A stretch of DNA of 64,000 nt from CALDCK01 sp050618055 (lineage in GTDB: Bacteria; Myxococcota_A; UBA9160; SMWR01): assembly GCA_050618055.1 (NCBI GenBank), contig JBNLVK010000122.1:16428-80427 (forward strand), given 5' to 3'. The notes beneath the pieces are model-generated. The model saw only the letters and a program-made list of their open reading frames with translations. It was not told where the DNA came from and made no database searches. How positions within the stretch are numbered: the stretch's first letter is position 1; every line of letters starts with the position of its first letter. Shown here in pieces: positions 45,930 to 53,742 of this stretch. Position numbers and translations under genes: made by a program.

Positions 45930-47428
45930 ACGCCGCCGTCTTCGCCGGCGGGCTCGCGGCGGTGCTGGCCCTGCTCTGGCCGACCCTCGACCAGCCGCCG
46001 GTGTGGGACACGTCGACCGGCCTGTTTCCCGCCGCGCTCACCCTGGCCGGCAACGGCTTCGACCTGGGTCACCTGCTGGCCCAGCCGGGCTGGGCCCACG
46101 GCGGTCCGAACATCCACGTGTTCTCGTCGGTCACCTGGCTGACGGCGCTGGTGCTGTGGGCGCTGCCCGAGCGCGAGGCGTGGCTGCCGCTGCTCCACCT
46201 CCTGCACTTCGCCGCGACGGCGGGAACGCTGCTGGCCGTGTTCCGCCTGGGCCGGGTGCTGGTGGGCGTTCCGCTGGCCCTCGCCGGCGCCTTCGTGCTG
46301 CTGCTCTGGCCGCTCTTCCAGGTGCAGGCGGGCTACCTCTACACCGAGATGCCGCTGGCGCTGTGCACCGCCTGGGCGGTGCACGACCACGTCTTCCGCC
46401 GCCATGCGCGCGCCGCGCTGTGGAGCGCGCTGGCCTGCTCGGTGAAGGAGGCGGGGCTGGTCGTGCCGGTGGCGCTGGTGGCCGCGGTGCTGCTCGAAGG
46501 CGGACCGCCGGCGCGGCAGGCGCGGCGCGTCGCCGCCTACGCGCTTCCGGCCGCCGCGTTCCTGGCGCTCCACCTGGGCATCGCGATCCCCGTCGAGGAG
46601 GTGTCCGGCGTGCGGCCGCTGGCCTACGCCGACCAGCTGCGCGACGTCGCCCGCAAGCTCGCGATGCTGCCCGACCTGGTGGCGATCGGCGCGGTCTTCG
46701 CCGGCGTCGCGCTGGCCGGGTCGGCCGCCGCCTTTCGCACGCTGCGCGGCGACGTCGACGACGCGGCGGCGCGCACCCGCGCCCTCGCGCTGCTGGTGGC
46801 CGGCGCCTTCGCCGGCTTCTACCTGCTGGTCCCGCTGACCGCCGTCGAGCTCTACGTGCTGCCCCGCTACTACGTCCAGCTGCTGCCGCTGGTGGTGCTG
46901 GTGCTGCTGGACGCGGCCTGCCGCGCCGGGGGACGTCGCGCGGCGGCGGCGCTGGCGCTGGTGCTGGCGCTCTTCTTCGTGGGCAACCGGCGCGGCGAGC
47001 TCTTCGGCCTGTACCCGCCGGTGCCGGGCAACGAGTTCTCGCTGGCGGAGCGATCCCTCGAGTACCGCGACCTGCTGGCGGCCCAGCGCGACCTGCTGGC
47101 GGCGGCTGCCGAGCTGCCCGCGTCGCTGCCCGTCTACTACGGGCTGCCCGAGCACTTCCTGTTCGCCTGGCCGCGCATGGGCTACGCCGACGGACCGCCC
47201 GCGCTCGGGCACTGCGAGTGGCTCGAGCGCCACGAGCGTCGTCCGGTGCTCGACGCCTACCCGGAGCGCTTCGCCATCCTCTACAACTTCGTGGGCTACG
47301 GCGGCGTGCGCTTCCAGGCGCTGCTGCGCCAGGCCCGCGCGGATCCGGGCCGGCGCGTCACCGCGCGGGTCTTCGAGCGCGGCCGCTACCGGACCGTGCT
47401 GTTCCTGGTGGAGCCGGCGCGCACGTAG
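45926..47428 (+). CDS. GT-C-fold membrane protein, ArnT/PMT-like glycosyltransferase candidate
   Basis: The 500-residue protein has about 10-11 membrane helices and a C-terminal soluble part. The N-terminal loop WPTLDQPPVWDTSTG and the acidic residue in AGYLYTEMPLALCTAW suit a lipid-linked-sugar transferase of the GT39/GT83 type. It ends the sugar operon, so it may transfer the amino sugar from polyprenyl phosphate on the outer face. Its last 43 bases overlap the convergent TPR gene. Sequence support for activity is weak; the fold and context are the argument. Confidence 0.7.
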   Translation: MNAAVFAGGLAAVLALLWPTLDQPPVWDTSTGLFPAALTLAGNGFDLGHLLAQPGWAHGGPNIHVFSSVTWLTALVLWALPEREAWLPLLHLLHFAATAGTLLAVFRLGRVLVGVPLALAGAFVLLLWPLFQVQAGYLYTEMPLALCTAWAVHDHVFRRHARAALWSALACSVKEAGLVVPVALVAAVLLEGGPPARQARRVAAYALPAAAFLALHLGIAIPVEEVSGVRPLAYADQLRDVARKLAMLPDLVAIGAVFAGVALAGSAAAFRTLRGDVDDAAARTRALALLVAGAFAGFYLLVPLTAVELYVLPRYYVQLLPLVVLVLLDAACRAGGRRAAAALALVLALFFVGNRRGELFGLYPPVPGNEFSLAERSLEYRDLLAAQRDLLAAAAELPASLPVYYGLPEHFLFAWPRMGYADGPPALGHCEWLERHERRPVLDAYPERFAILYNFVGYGGVRFQALLRQARADPGRRVTARVFERGRYRTVLFLVEPART

Positions 47429-49095
47429 GCGCGGCCCGACTCGTAGAGGCGCCGGCGGGCGTCGTAGGCGCGGGCGCTGGCCGGGTGACCGCGCGCGCGG
47501 GCGGCATCGGCGGCGCGGCCTGCGGTGACGGCGGCGGCGGTGAGATCGCCCGACGCCGCCTGGGCCGCGGCCAGCGTGTCGAGGGCGTTCGGGTCGGCGG
47601 GGGACGCGGCGGCGACGACGTCCGTCGCGAGCGCGAGGGCGCGGGACGGGTCGCGCAGCGCGGCGTCGCCGGAGGTGGCGAGCAGCCAGGCCAGGCTCTG
47701 CATGGCCGGATCCCAGCCGGGACGCAGGCGCAGTGCCGCCTCGTAGCGGGGCAGGGCGTCGGCGTCGCGTCCGGTGGCCAGCAGCCGGTTGCCCAGGTTG
47801 AAGTGCAGGGTGGGGCTGTTCGGCGTGGCCGCCAGCGAGCGCTCGTAGAGCGTGATCGTGTCGCGGAAGGCCTGCGCCCGCTCGGCGCTCGCGAAGGCCA
47901 GCCCGACCAGGGCGGCGGCCAGCCCGGCGGCGAACGCGGCGGCGCCGCCCGGCGTGCGGGCGCGCAGGGCCGCGTGGACGTCGCGCGCGCCGAAGGCCAG
48001 GATCCAGAAGGGGCCCAGCAGCGCGACGTAGGTGTAGCGGTCGGCCATGGCCTGCTCGCCCACCTGCACCAGGCCGATCACCGGCAGCAGGGCGACGGCG
48101 AACCAGGCCAGGCCGGCGGGCACCCAGGCGCGCGCCCGCAGCCGCCAGGCGCCCCAGACGAGCAGCACCAGCGCGAGCAGCGACCCCAGCACGCCGGCCG
48201 TGTCGAAGCCCGCGCCGCCCGGCAGGGCCGGGTGGGGACGCAGGATCGAGTAGGGCGCCGGCCGGAAGACCTCGGCCAGGTAGCGGACGCTGCTCACGGC
48301 GGCGTTGGCCAGCCGGTCGCCCAGGCCGACCGCGGCGCCGGTGGCGATGGCGGGCTGCTGCACCGCCAGCGTGACGCCGGCCGCCAGCAGCGACAGCGCG
48401 AACAGGGGCGCCTTCTCGCGCAACCGCGCCCGCGGGTCTTCGGCCAGGCGTCCCAGCGGCCAGTGGTCGAGGGCGAGCAGCAGCAGGGGAAGCGTCACCC
48501 ACATGGGCTTCGCCAGCAGCGAGGCGGTCAGGCAGAGGGCCACCGCCGCGTAGCGCAGGGCGCCGCCGCGCCTCGCCCAGCCCAGGTAGGCGCCGCTGGC
48601 CAGCAGGCCGAACAGCGCGGCCAGCAGCTCCTTGCGCTCGCTGATCCAGGCCACCGGCTCGACGTGCAGCGGGTGCCAGGCGAACAGGGCGGCCACCCCG
48701 GCGGCGGGCCAGACGGCACCCGTCGCCCCGGCGAGCAGGGCGAAGACGAGCAGCGTGTTCAGCAGGTGGAGCGCGACGTTGGTGGCGTGGAAGCCGGCCG
48801 GATCGAGGCCGTGGAGCTCGACGTCGAGGGCGAAGGAGAGCCAGGTGAGCGGGTGCCAGTTGCTGAACTCGGCGCGCGTCCAGGCCATGCGCCACGCCTC
48901 GCCGTCGAGTCCGCCGTGGAGGGCGCGGTTGTTCAGCACGTAGCGCTCGTCGTCGAAGCCGACGAAGCCGTGGCCCGTGGTGGGACCGAACACGGCGAGA
49001 ACGCCGGCCGCGAGCAGCACGGCCAGCGCGGCCTGGACGGTCCGGCGGGCGGACGCGCGCGCGGTGTCTCCCAAGGTCCCCTCCGGGCCGGTCAC
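47386..49095 (-). CDS. TMTC-like membrane glycosyltransferase with TPR tail
   Basis: The 569-residue protein has the recognisable bacterial TMTC-type motifs: HGFVGFDDERYVLNN after the first helix, SNWHPLTWLSFALD, WHPLHVEPVAWISERKELLA and LAKPMWVTLPLLLLALDHWP. About 9-10 helices are followed by TPR repeats (NSPTLHFNLGNRLLATGRDAD, LRPGWDPAMQSLAWLLATSG). Eukaryotic TMTC proteins are O-mannosyltransferases of a GT-C fold. The start is uncertain: GTG 49095 overlaps a TATAGT box on this strand, and a TTG at 49074 with GGAGG five bases before it is a good alternative. Confidence 0.85.
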   Translation of the reverse strand: MTGPEGTLGDTARASARRTVQAALAVLLAAGVLAVFGPTTGHGFVGFDDERYVLNNRALHGGLDGEAWRMAWTRAEFSNWHPLTWLSFALDVELHGLDPAGFHATNVALHLLNTLLVFALLAGATGAVWPAAGVAALFAWHPLHVEPVAWISERKELLAALFGLLASGAYLGWARRGGALRYAAVALCLTASLLAKPMWVTLPLLLLALDHWPLGRLAEDPRARLREKAPLFALSLLAAGVTLAVQQPAIATGAAVGLGDRLANAAVSSVRYLAEVFRPAPYSILRPHPALPGGAGFDTAGVLGSLLALVLLVWGAWRLRARAWVPAGLAWFAVALLPVIGLVQVGEQAMADRYTYVALLGPFWILAFGARDVHAALRARTPGGAAAFAAGLAAALVGLAFASAERAQAFRDTITLYERSLAATPNSPTLHFNLGNRLLATGRDADALPRYEAALRLRPGWDPAMQSLAWLLATSGDAALRDPSRALALATDVVAAASPADPNALDTLAAAQAASGDLTAAAVTAGRAADAARARGHPASARAYDARRRLYESGRAYVRAGSTRNSTVR

Positions 49096-49101
49096 TATAC
49101 T
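49096..49101 (+). promoter_or_regulatory. TATACT -10 element in a compact divergent promoter
   Basis: TATACT lies 25 nt before GTG 49127 on the plus strand. The overlapping minus-strand reading gives TATAGT for the TPR gene. Only 31 bases separate the two annotated starts. Confidence 0.45.
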
Positions 49102-49126
49102 CAGCGCGGTTCGCACAGGGGGAACC

Positions 49127-50293
49127 GTGAACGAGTCCGATCCGGCCCGCGCCTCCGGCGAGGAGGTGCTCGCGGGCGTTCCGCTGCGGCGCCAGCTGCT
49201 GTTCGGCGCCGTGCTGCTCGGCCTCGGACTGCTGGTGGCGGAGGCGGGCATGCGGCTCGTCTTCCAGCTGCGCGGCGACCTGCCGCCCACGCCGGACCGC
49301 TCCCTCGTCTACGAGTGGAAGTGGGCGCAGGAGCGGCTGGCCCTCGGCACGGCGCGCGGCGAGTCGACCGCGCTGCTCACCTTCGACGCCGACCTGGGCT
49401 GGCGTCCGCGCGCCGGGCACCGGGAGGAGGGCGTCCGCATCAACGCCCAGGGCCTGCGGGCCGACCGCGACTTCGCGCCGGTGCCGCCGCCGGGGCGCCG
49501 CCGCCTGGCGCTGCTGGGCGACAGCTTCACCTTCGGCGACCACGTCGCCAACGACGAGACCTTCGCCCACTTCCTCGCGAGCGAGGAGCTGCCGGGCTGG
49601 GACGTGCTGAACTTCGGCGTGAACGGCTACGGCACCGACCAGGCCCTGCTGCGCTGGGAGCTGGAGGGTCGCCCGCTCGCCGCCGACGTGGTGGTGATGG
49701 GCTTCTACGTGGGCGACTACGAGCGCAACACGCTGCGCTTCAAGCTCTACGCGAAGCCGCTCTTCGAGGTGGCGGGCGACGCCCTGCGCCTGGCGCACCA
49801 TCCGGTGATCGCGCCCGAGGCCCTGTACGCCGAGTACGTCGAGGGCCGGCGCGTGGTGGGCGCCGTCGACCGTCCGTACCTGGTGCTCTCGGTGGCGAAG
49901 GCGCTGCGCCGCCTGCGCGAGCGCAACCCCTCCCGCTCGGATCCGGAGTGGCAGGTGCTGGCGCGCCTGATGCGCCGCTTCCGCGACGGTGTCGTCGCGG
50001 CGGGCGCCACGCCGGTCTGGCTGGTGCTGCCCTACCGCGACGTGGTGGAGGGCGGGCGCTCCCGGGAGGCGGCCATCGAGGAGATGTGCGAGGCCGAGGC
50101 GCTGGCGCTGGGGCTGCCGGTCCTGCGCGTCGACGCGGCCCTGCGCGACCAGGCGGCCGCCCGGCCCGAGGTGCTCCTGTACCGGCCCCGGGAGCAGGGC
50201 GGCCATTTCTCGGCCGCCGGCCACCGCCTGGTGGCGCAGCGGCTTGCGGCCTTCCTGCGCGCCCGGGAAGGGGTCGATCCGGGAGCCGAGTAG
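49127..50293 (+). CDS. Membrane-anchored SGNH/GDSL-like hydrolase
   Basis: The 388-residue protein has one N-terminal helix (LLFGAVLLGLGLLVAEAGM). An outward SGNH domain contains LALLGDSFTFG (block I Ser), LNFGVNGYGTDQALL, VVMGFYVGDYERN, and near the end GGHFSAAGH, which supplies the catalytic His. Proteins of this kind act as esterases or acetyltransferase partners on cell-surface polysaccharides. Placement beside glycosyltransferase genes fits an extracellular glycan role. Substrate not known. Confidence 0.83.
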   Translation: MNESDPARASGEEVLAGVPLRRQLLFGAVLLGLGLLVAEAGMRLVFQLRGDLPPTPDRSLVYEWKWAQERLALGTARGESTALLTFDADLGWRPRAGHREEGVRINAQGLRADRDFAPVPPPGRRRLALLGDSFTFGDHVANDETFAHFLASEELPGWDVLNFGVNGYGTDQALLRWELEGRPLAADVVVMGFYVGDYERNTLRFKLYAKPLFEVAGDALRLAHHPVIAPEALYAEYVEGRRVVGAVDRPYLVLSVAKALRRLRERNPSRSDPEWQVLARLMRRFRDGVVAAGATPVWLVLPYRDVVEGGRSREAAIEEMCEAEALALGLPVLRVDAALRDQAAARPEVLLYRPREQGGHFSAAGHRLVAQRLAAFLRAREGVDPGAE

Positions 50294-50432
50294 GGCCCGT
50301 TTCCGGAAATACGCCAGGCCCTTGCGTGTTTCCCTGCAGGTAACGGGCGAACTCTCTGGGAAGGCTTCCCGATCGGCCCGAAAGGCCGGGTGCGGGGGCA
50401 CCGTTACGCGGACCAGAGGGGCTGTCCGGCGC
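50294..50432 (+). other. Structured leader before the diguanylate cyclase gene
   Basis: This 139-base gap holds several hairpins: TTTCCGGAAA, GGGAAG-GCTTCCC, and CGGCC-CGAAA-GGCCG with a GAAA-type loop just before GGGTGCGGGGGCACC. The last group superficially recalls tetraloop riboswitches, but the c-di-GMP class I core is not recognisable. It may include the terminator of the SGNH gene and the promoter of the next gene. Confidence 0.35.
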
Positions 50433-51353
50433 ATGTCGACGATCCTGATCATCGAGGACTCCGAGTCGCAGCGCGCGCAGATCCGCGCGCTGCTCGAGGA
50501 GTCCCGCGTGTTCTCCACCATCCTCGAGGCCGCCGACGGCTTCGAGGGCCTGCGCCTGCTGATGGGCCAGTCGGTGGACGTGGTGCTGCTCGACCTGGAG
50601 ATGCCCAAGCTCGACGGCGAGAAGCTGCTGCGCATGAAGGACTCGAGCCCGGGCGGCACCCACATCCCCTTCATCTTCCTGACCGGCTCCACCGACTCGG
50701 AGCGCCGCGCCCGCCTGATCACCCACGGCGCCTCCGACGCCATCGAGAAGCCCTTCCACCCGGCCGAGCTGGTGGCCCGCCTGCGGCTGCACCTGAAGGT
50801 CAAGCGCCTCCAGGACGAGCTGGTGCTGAAGAACGCCTCGCTCGCCCAGCTCTCGAGCGTCGACGGCCTGACGGGCCTGCGTGCCCGGCGCTTCGTGGAC
50901 GACGTGCTGAACATCGAGTTCCTGCGCGCGCGCCGCTACCGCACCCCGCTGGCGGTCGTGATGGCCGACATCGACCACTTCAAGAAGGTCAACGACCAGC
51001 ACGGGCACCTGGCCGGCGACGCGGTGCTGCGCGGCGTGTCCGACCTGATGCAGTGCATGGTCCGCAACACCGACGTGATCGGCCGCTACGGCGGCGAGGA
51101 GATCATCGTGGTCGGCCCGCAGAACGACGCCCGGGGCGCCGGCATCCTGGCCGAGCGCGTGCGCAGCGCGATCGAGGCGGCGAGCTTCGAGTTCGGCGAG
51201 GAGAAGATCCGGGTGACCGCCAGCTTCGGCGTCGCCGCCTACCAGCGGCGCATGGGATCGCCCGAGACGCTGCTGGAGGAGGCCGACCGGGCGCTGTACG
51301 CGGCCAAGCAGAAGGGCCGCAACCAGGTCGCGCTGGCGCCGTCGGGCCGCTAG
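50433..51353 (+). CDS. Response regulator with diguanylate cyclase (GGDEF) output
   Basis: The 306-residue protein has a receiver domain (1-125; acidic IIEDSE, phospho-acceptor Asp54 in LLDLEMP, switch Lys107) and a GGDEF domain (about 143-300). The active site is G220-G-E-E-I, the acceptable GGEEF form. The feedback inhibitory I-site R211-N-T-D214 lies five residues upstream. It therefore should make c-di-GMP when phosphorylated, with product inhibition, like PleD-type regulators. No kinase gene is adjacent. Confidence 0.93.
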   Translation: MSTILIIEDSESQRAQIRALLEESRVFSTILEAADGFEGLRLLMGQSVDVVLLDLEMPKLDGEKLLRMKDSSPGGTHIPFIFLTGSTDSERRARLITHGASDAIEKPFHPAELVARLRLHLKVKRLQDELVLKNASLAQLSSVDGLTGLRARRFVDDVLNIEFLRARRYRTPLAVVMADIDHFKKVNDQHGHLAGDAVLRGVSDLMQCMVRNTDVIGRYGGEEIIVVGPQNDARGAGILAERVRSAIEAASFEFGEEKIRVTASFGVAAYQRRMGSPETLLEEADRALYAAKQKGRNQVALAPSGR

Positions 51354-51430
51354 GGACTGTCTGCACGAAGCGGTTTCGCTCAGGCCATCTCAGACGGATG
51401 GCCTGAGCAGTCGGCTCGTGCAGACATTCC
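51354..51430. terminator. Nested inverted repeats between convergent genes (probable bidirectional terminator)
   Basis: Outer arms 51354-51368 and 51416-51430 pair at 14 of 15 bases (GTCTGCACGA with TCGTGCAGAC at the core). Inside, 51378-51388 (GCTCAGGCCAT) pairs perfectly with 51398-51408 around a 9-base loop, and a small AGCG-GTTT-CGCT hairpin lies at 51369-51380, overlapping the inner arm by three bases. The element fills almost the whole gap between the GGDEF stop and the rarA stop. No T-run is present, so the mechanism may be Rho-dependent or it may be a repeat element. Confidence 0.55.
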
Positions 51431-51431
51431 C

Positions 51432-52832
51432 CTAGCGCTTCGCCTGCTCCCGCCGCCTGCGCCAGGCCGCCAGGCGCTCCGCCAGCTCCGCCTCGTGCCC
51501 GGCGTCGCCGGGCTCGTAGAAGGTGGCGTCGCCCAGCGCCTCGGGCAGGTTGGCGTCGGCCACGAAGGCGTCGTCGGCGTCGTGGGGGTACCGGTAGTCC
51601 TTCCCGTAGCCCATGCCCTTCATCAGCGGCGTGGGCGCGTTGCGCAGGTGCAGCGGCACGGGCAGTGAGCCGTGCTGCTCCGCCGCCTCCCAGGCCCGTC
51701 CCAGGGCCTTCATCGACGCGTTGCTCTTGGGCGCACAGGCCAGGAAGGTGATCGCCTGGGCCAGCACCAGCTTGCACTCGGGCATGCCGATGCGCTCCAC
51801 CGCCAGGTAGGCCGAGGTGGCGACCGACAGCGCCTGGGGCTCGGCGTTGCCCACGTCCTCGGACGCGAAGATCACCAGCCGGCGCGCCACGAAGCGCGGA
51901 TCCTCGCCGGCGGCCAGCATGCGCGCCGCGTAGTAGAGCGCCGCGTCCGGATCGCTGGCCCGCAGGCTCTTGATCAGCGCGGAGACCACGTTGTAGTGCT
52001 CCTCGCGGTCGCGGTCGTGCATCAGCAGCCGGCGTCCGGCCGCCTCGCGGATGGCGTCGGCGGACAGCGGGCCGTCCGCCGCGTCGCCCTGCCGGTGGAT
52101 CGCCACCGCCGTCTCCAGCAGGCCAAGGGCGCGGCGCGCGTCGGCGTCGGCCGCGTGGACCAGCGCGCCGAGGGCCTCGTCGCCCACCTCGGGCGCGTCG
52201 GCGCCGAGCCCGCGCTCGGCGTCGTCGATGGCGCGGCGCAGCACCTGCGCCAGCGCGTCCTCCGACAGCCGCTCCAGGGCGAACACGCGGCAGCGCGAGA
52301 GCAGCGGCGCGATCACCTCGAAGGACGGGTTCTCGGTGGTCGCGCCGATCAGCGTGACCGTGCCGGCCTCGACGTGGGGCAGCAGCGCGTCCTGCTGGGC
52401 CCGGTTCAGCCGGTGGATCTCGTCCAGGAAGAGCACCGTGCGGCGACCGGCCCGGCGCTCGTGGCGCGCCCGCTCGACCACCGCGCGGATCTCCTTCACG
52501 CCGGCCATCACCGCCGACAGCGGCTCGAAGCGCGCCACCCGCCGGTCGGCCAGCAGCCGCGCCAGCGTGGTCTTGCCGCAGCCCGGCGGACCCCAGAGCA
52601 GCAGCGACGGCAGCTCGCCCGAGTCGACCAGCGCCCGCAGCGTGGCGCCGGGCGCCAGCAGCGCGTCCTGGCCCACCACCTCCTCGAGGGTCCGCGGCCG
52701 CATGCGGTCGGCCAGCGGAGCCATCGGGTCGACCGCCGGCTCCGGCTCCCGGGCGATGGGATCGACGGCATCGCCGGGATCGCCGCCGGCCTCGGGCCCG
52801 GGGAAGAGCTCCAGTGAGTCGTCCGGGGGCAT
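51432..52832 (-). CDS. rarA: RarA/MgsA-type replication-associated AAA+ ATPase
   Basis: The 466-residue protein is a clamp-loader-like ATPase acting at stalled forks. It shows ADRMRPRTLEEVVGQDALLAPG, Walker A GPPGCGKTTLA, Walker B LFLDEIHRLNRAQQDALLPH and sensor 1 GATTENPSFEV. The RarA C-terminal region includes YNVVSALIKSLRASDPDAALYY, AARMLAAGEDPRFVARRL and KGMGYGKDYRYPHD. The ATG at 52832 is chosen because a TACGGT box ends 6 nt upstream of it. Confidence 0.94.
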   Translation of the reverse strand: MPPDDSLELFPGPEAGGDPGDAVDPIAREPEPAVDPMAPLADRMRPRTLEEVVGQDALLAPGATLRALVDSGELPSLLLWGPPGCGKTTLARLLADRRVARFEPLSAVMAGVKEIRAVVERARHERRAGRRTVLFLDEIHRLNRAQQDALLPHVEAGTVTLIGATTENPSFEVIAPLLSRCRVFALERLSEDALAQVLRRAIDDAERGLGADAPEVGDEALGALVHAADADARRALGLLETAVAIHRQGDAADGPLSADAIREAAGRRLLMHDRDREEHYNVVSALIKSLRASDPDAALYYAARMLAAGEDPRFVARRLVIFASEDVGNAEPQALSVATSAYLAVERIGMPECKLVLAQAITFLACAPKSNASMKALGRAWEAAEQHGSLPVPLHLRNAPTPLMKGMGYGKDYRYPHDADDAFVADANLPEALGDATFYEPGDAGHEAELAERLAAWRRRREQAKR

Positions 52833-52838
52833 GCAGGA

Positions 52839-52844
52839 ACCGTA
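52839..52844 (-). promoter_or_regulatory. TACGGT -10-like element, leaderless start of rarA
   Basis: On the minus strand TACGGT ends 6 nt before the rarA ATG. The plus strand here is the 34-base gap to nadK, where no clear box is visible. Confidence 0.35.
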
Positions 52845-52866
52845 GCAACGTGTGATCTTCCCTCCG

Positions 52867-53727
52867 ATGTCGTTCCAGTCGATCGGGATCTGCGTCAAGC
52901 CGGATCAGCCGCAGCTCGCGGAGCCGGTCGACGCGCTGGCGGCCTGGCTGGACGTCCGCGGCGTGACGGTCCGGCTGGACGAGCACGCGTCGAAGCTGTG
53001 CGGCAAGGCGGCCGACGCGCTCGCCGACTGGATCGGTGAGGTCGACCTGGTGGTCGTGCTCGGCGGCGACGGCACCCTGCTGGCCACGGCCCGCGCCGTG
53101 GGCGATCGGGCGGTGCCGATCCTGGGCGTGAACCTGGGCACGCTGGGCTTCCTGGCCGAGATCTCCAGCGACGACCTGCTCCCGAACATGGAGGAGGTGC
53201 TGGCCGGACGCTTCGTGATCGCGCCGCGCATGCGTCTCGAGGTGACGCTGGACGGTGTCGACGGGCGCACGTCCCGCTACCTGGCGCTCAACGACGCGGT
53301 GATCGGCAAGAGCGCGCTGTCGCGCATGATCGACCTGGAGACGCGCGCCGACGGCGTCGACGTCACCACCTACCACGCCGACGGCCTGATCGTCGCGACG
53401 CCCACCGGCTCCTCCGCCTACTCGCTGTCGGCCGGCGGGCCGCTGCTCGTGCCCGACCTGGAGGCGATCGTGCTGACGCCCATCTGTCCGCACACGCTCA
53501 CCCAGCGCCCGCTGGTGGTGCCCGAGACCTCGCGCGTCGAGATCCGCATCCAGGACACGCGCGGCGGCGACGTCCTGCTGACCATCGACGGCCAGGTGGG
53601 CGAGGAGGTGCGCGAGGGCGACGTGGTGCGCGTCGCGCGCGCGGCGCACCCGGTCCGGCTGCTGGTCCCCCCCGGCCGCAACCGCTTCGAGGTGATGCGT
53701 GAGAAGCTGCGCTGGGGAGCGCGATAG
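52867..53727 (+). CDS. nadK: NAD kinase
   Basis: The 286-residue enzyme phosphorylates NAD to NADP. Motifs: VVLGGDGTLLATAR (GGDG phosphate-binding), GVNLGTLGFLAEIS, and TYHADGLIVATPTGSSAYSLSAGGP. The ATG 52867 start gives the usual length; an in-frame GTG at 52852 would add five residues. recN follows 15 bp later, a common bacterial pairing. Confidence 0.95.
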   Translation: MSFQSIGICVKPDQPQLAEPVDALAAWLDVRGVTVRLDEHASKLCGKAADALADWIGEVDLVVVLGGDGTLLATARAVGDRAVPILGVNLGTLGFLAEISSDDLLPNMEEVLAGRFVIAPRMRLEVTLDGVDGRTSRYLALNDAVIGKSALSRMIDLETRADGVDVTTYHADGLIVATPTGSSAYSLSAGGPLLVPDLEAIVLTPICPHTLTQRPLVVPETSRVEIRIQDTRGGDVLLTIDGQVGEEVREGDVVRVARAAHPVRLLVPPGRNRFEVMREKLRWGAR

Positions 53728-53742
53728 CGTGGGGGGGCCGGA

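Noticed and set aside
50294..50432. c-di-GMP class I riboswitch
   Set aside because: The GAAA hairpin is suggestive, but the conserved core sequences of that class are not found.
45785..50914. 1709-codon minus-strand frame over the sugar operon and SGNH gene
   Set aside because: A GC-driven shadow; the real minus-strand gene here is the TMTC-like protein in another frame.
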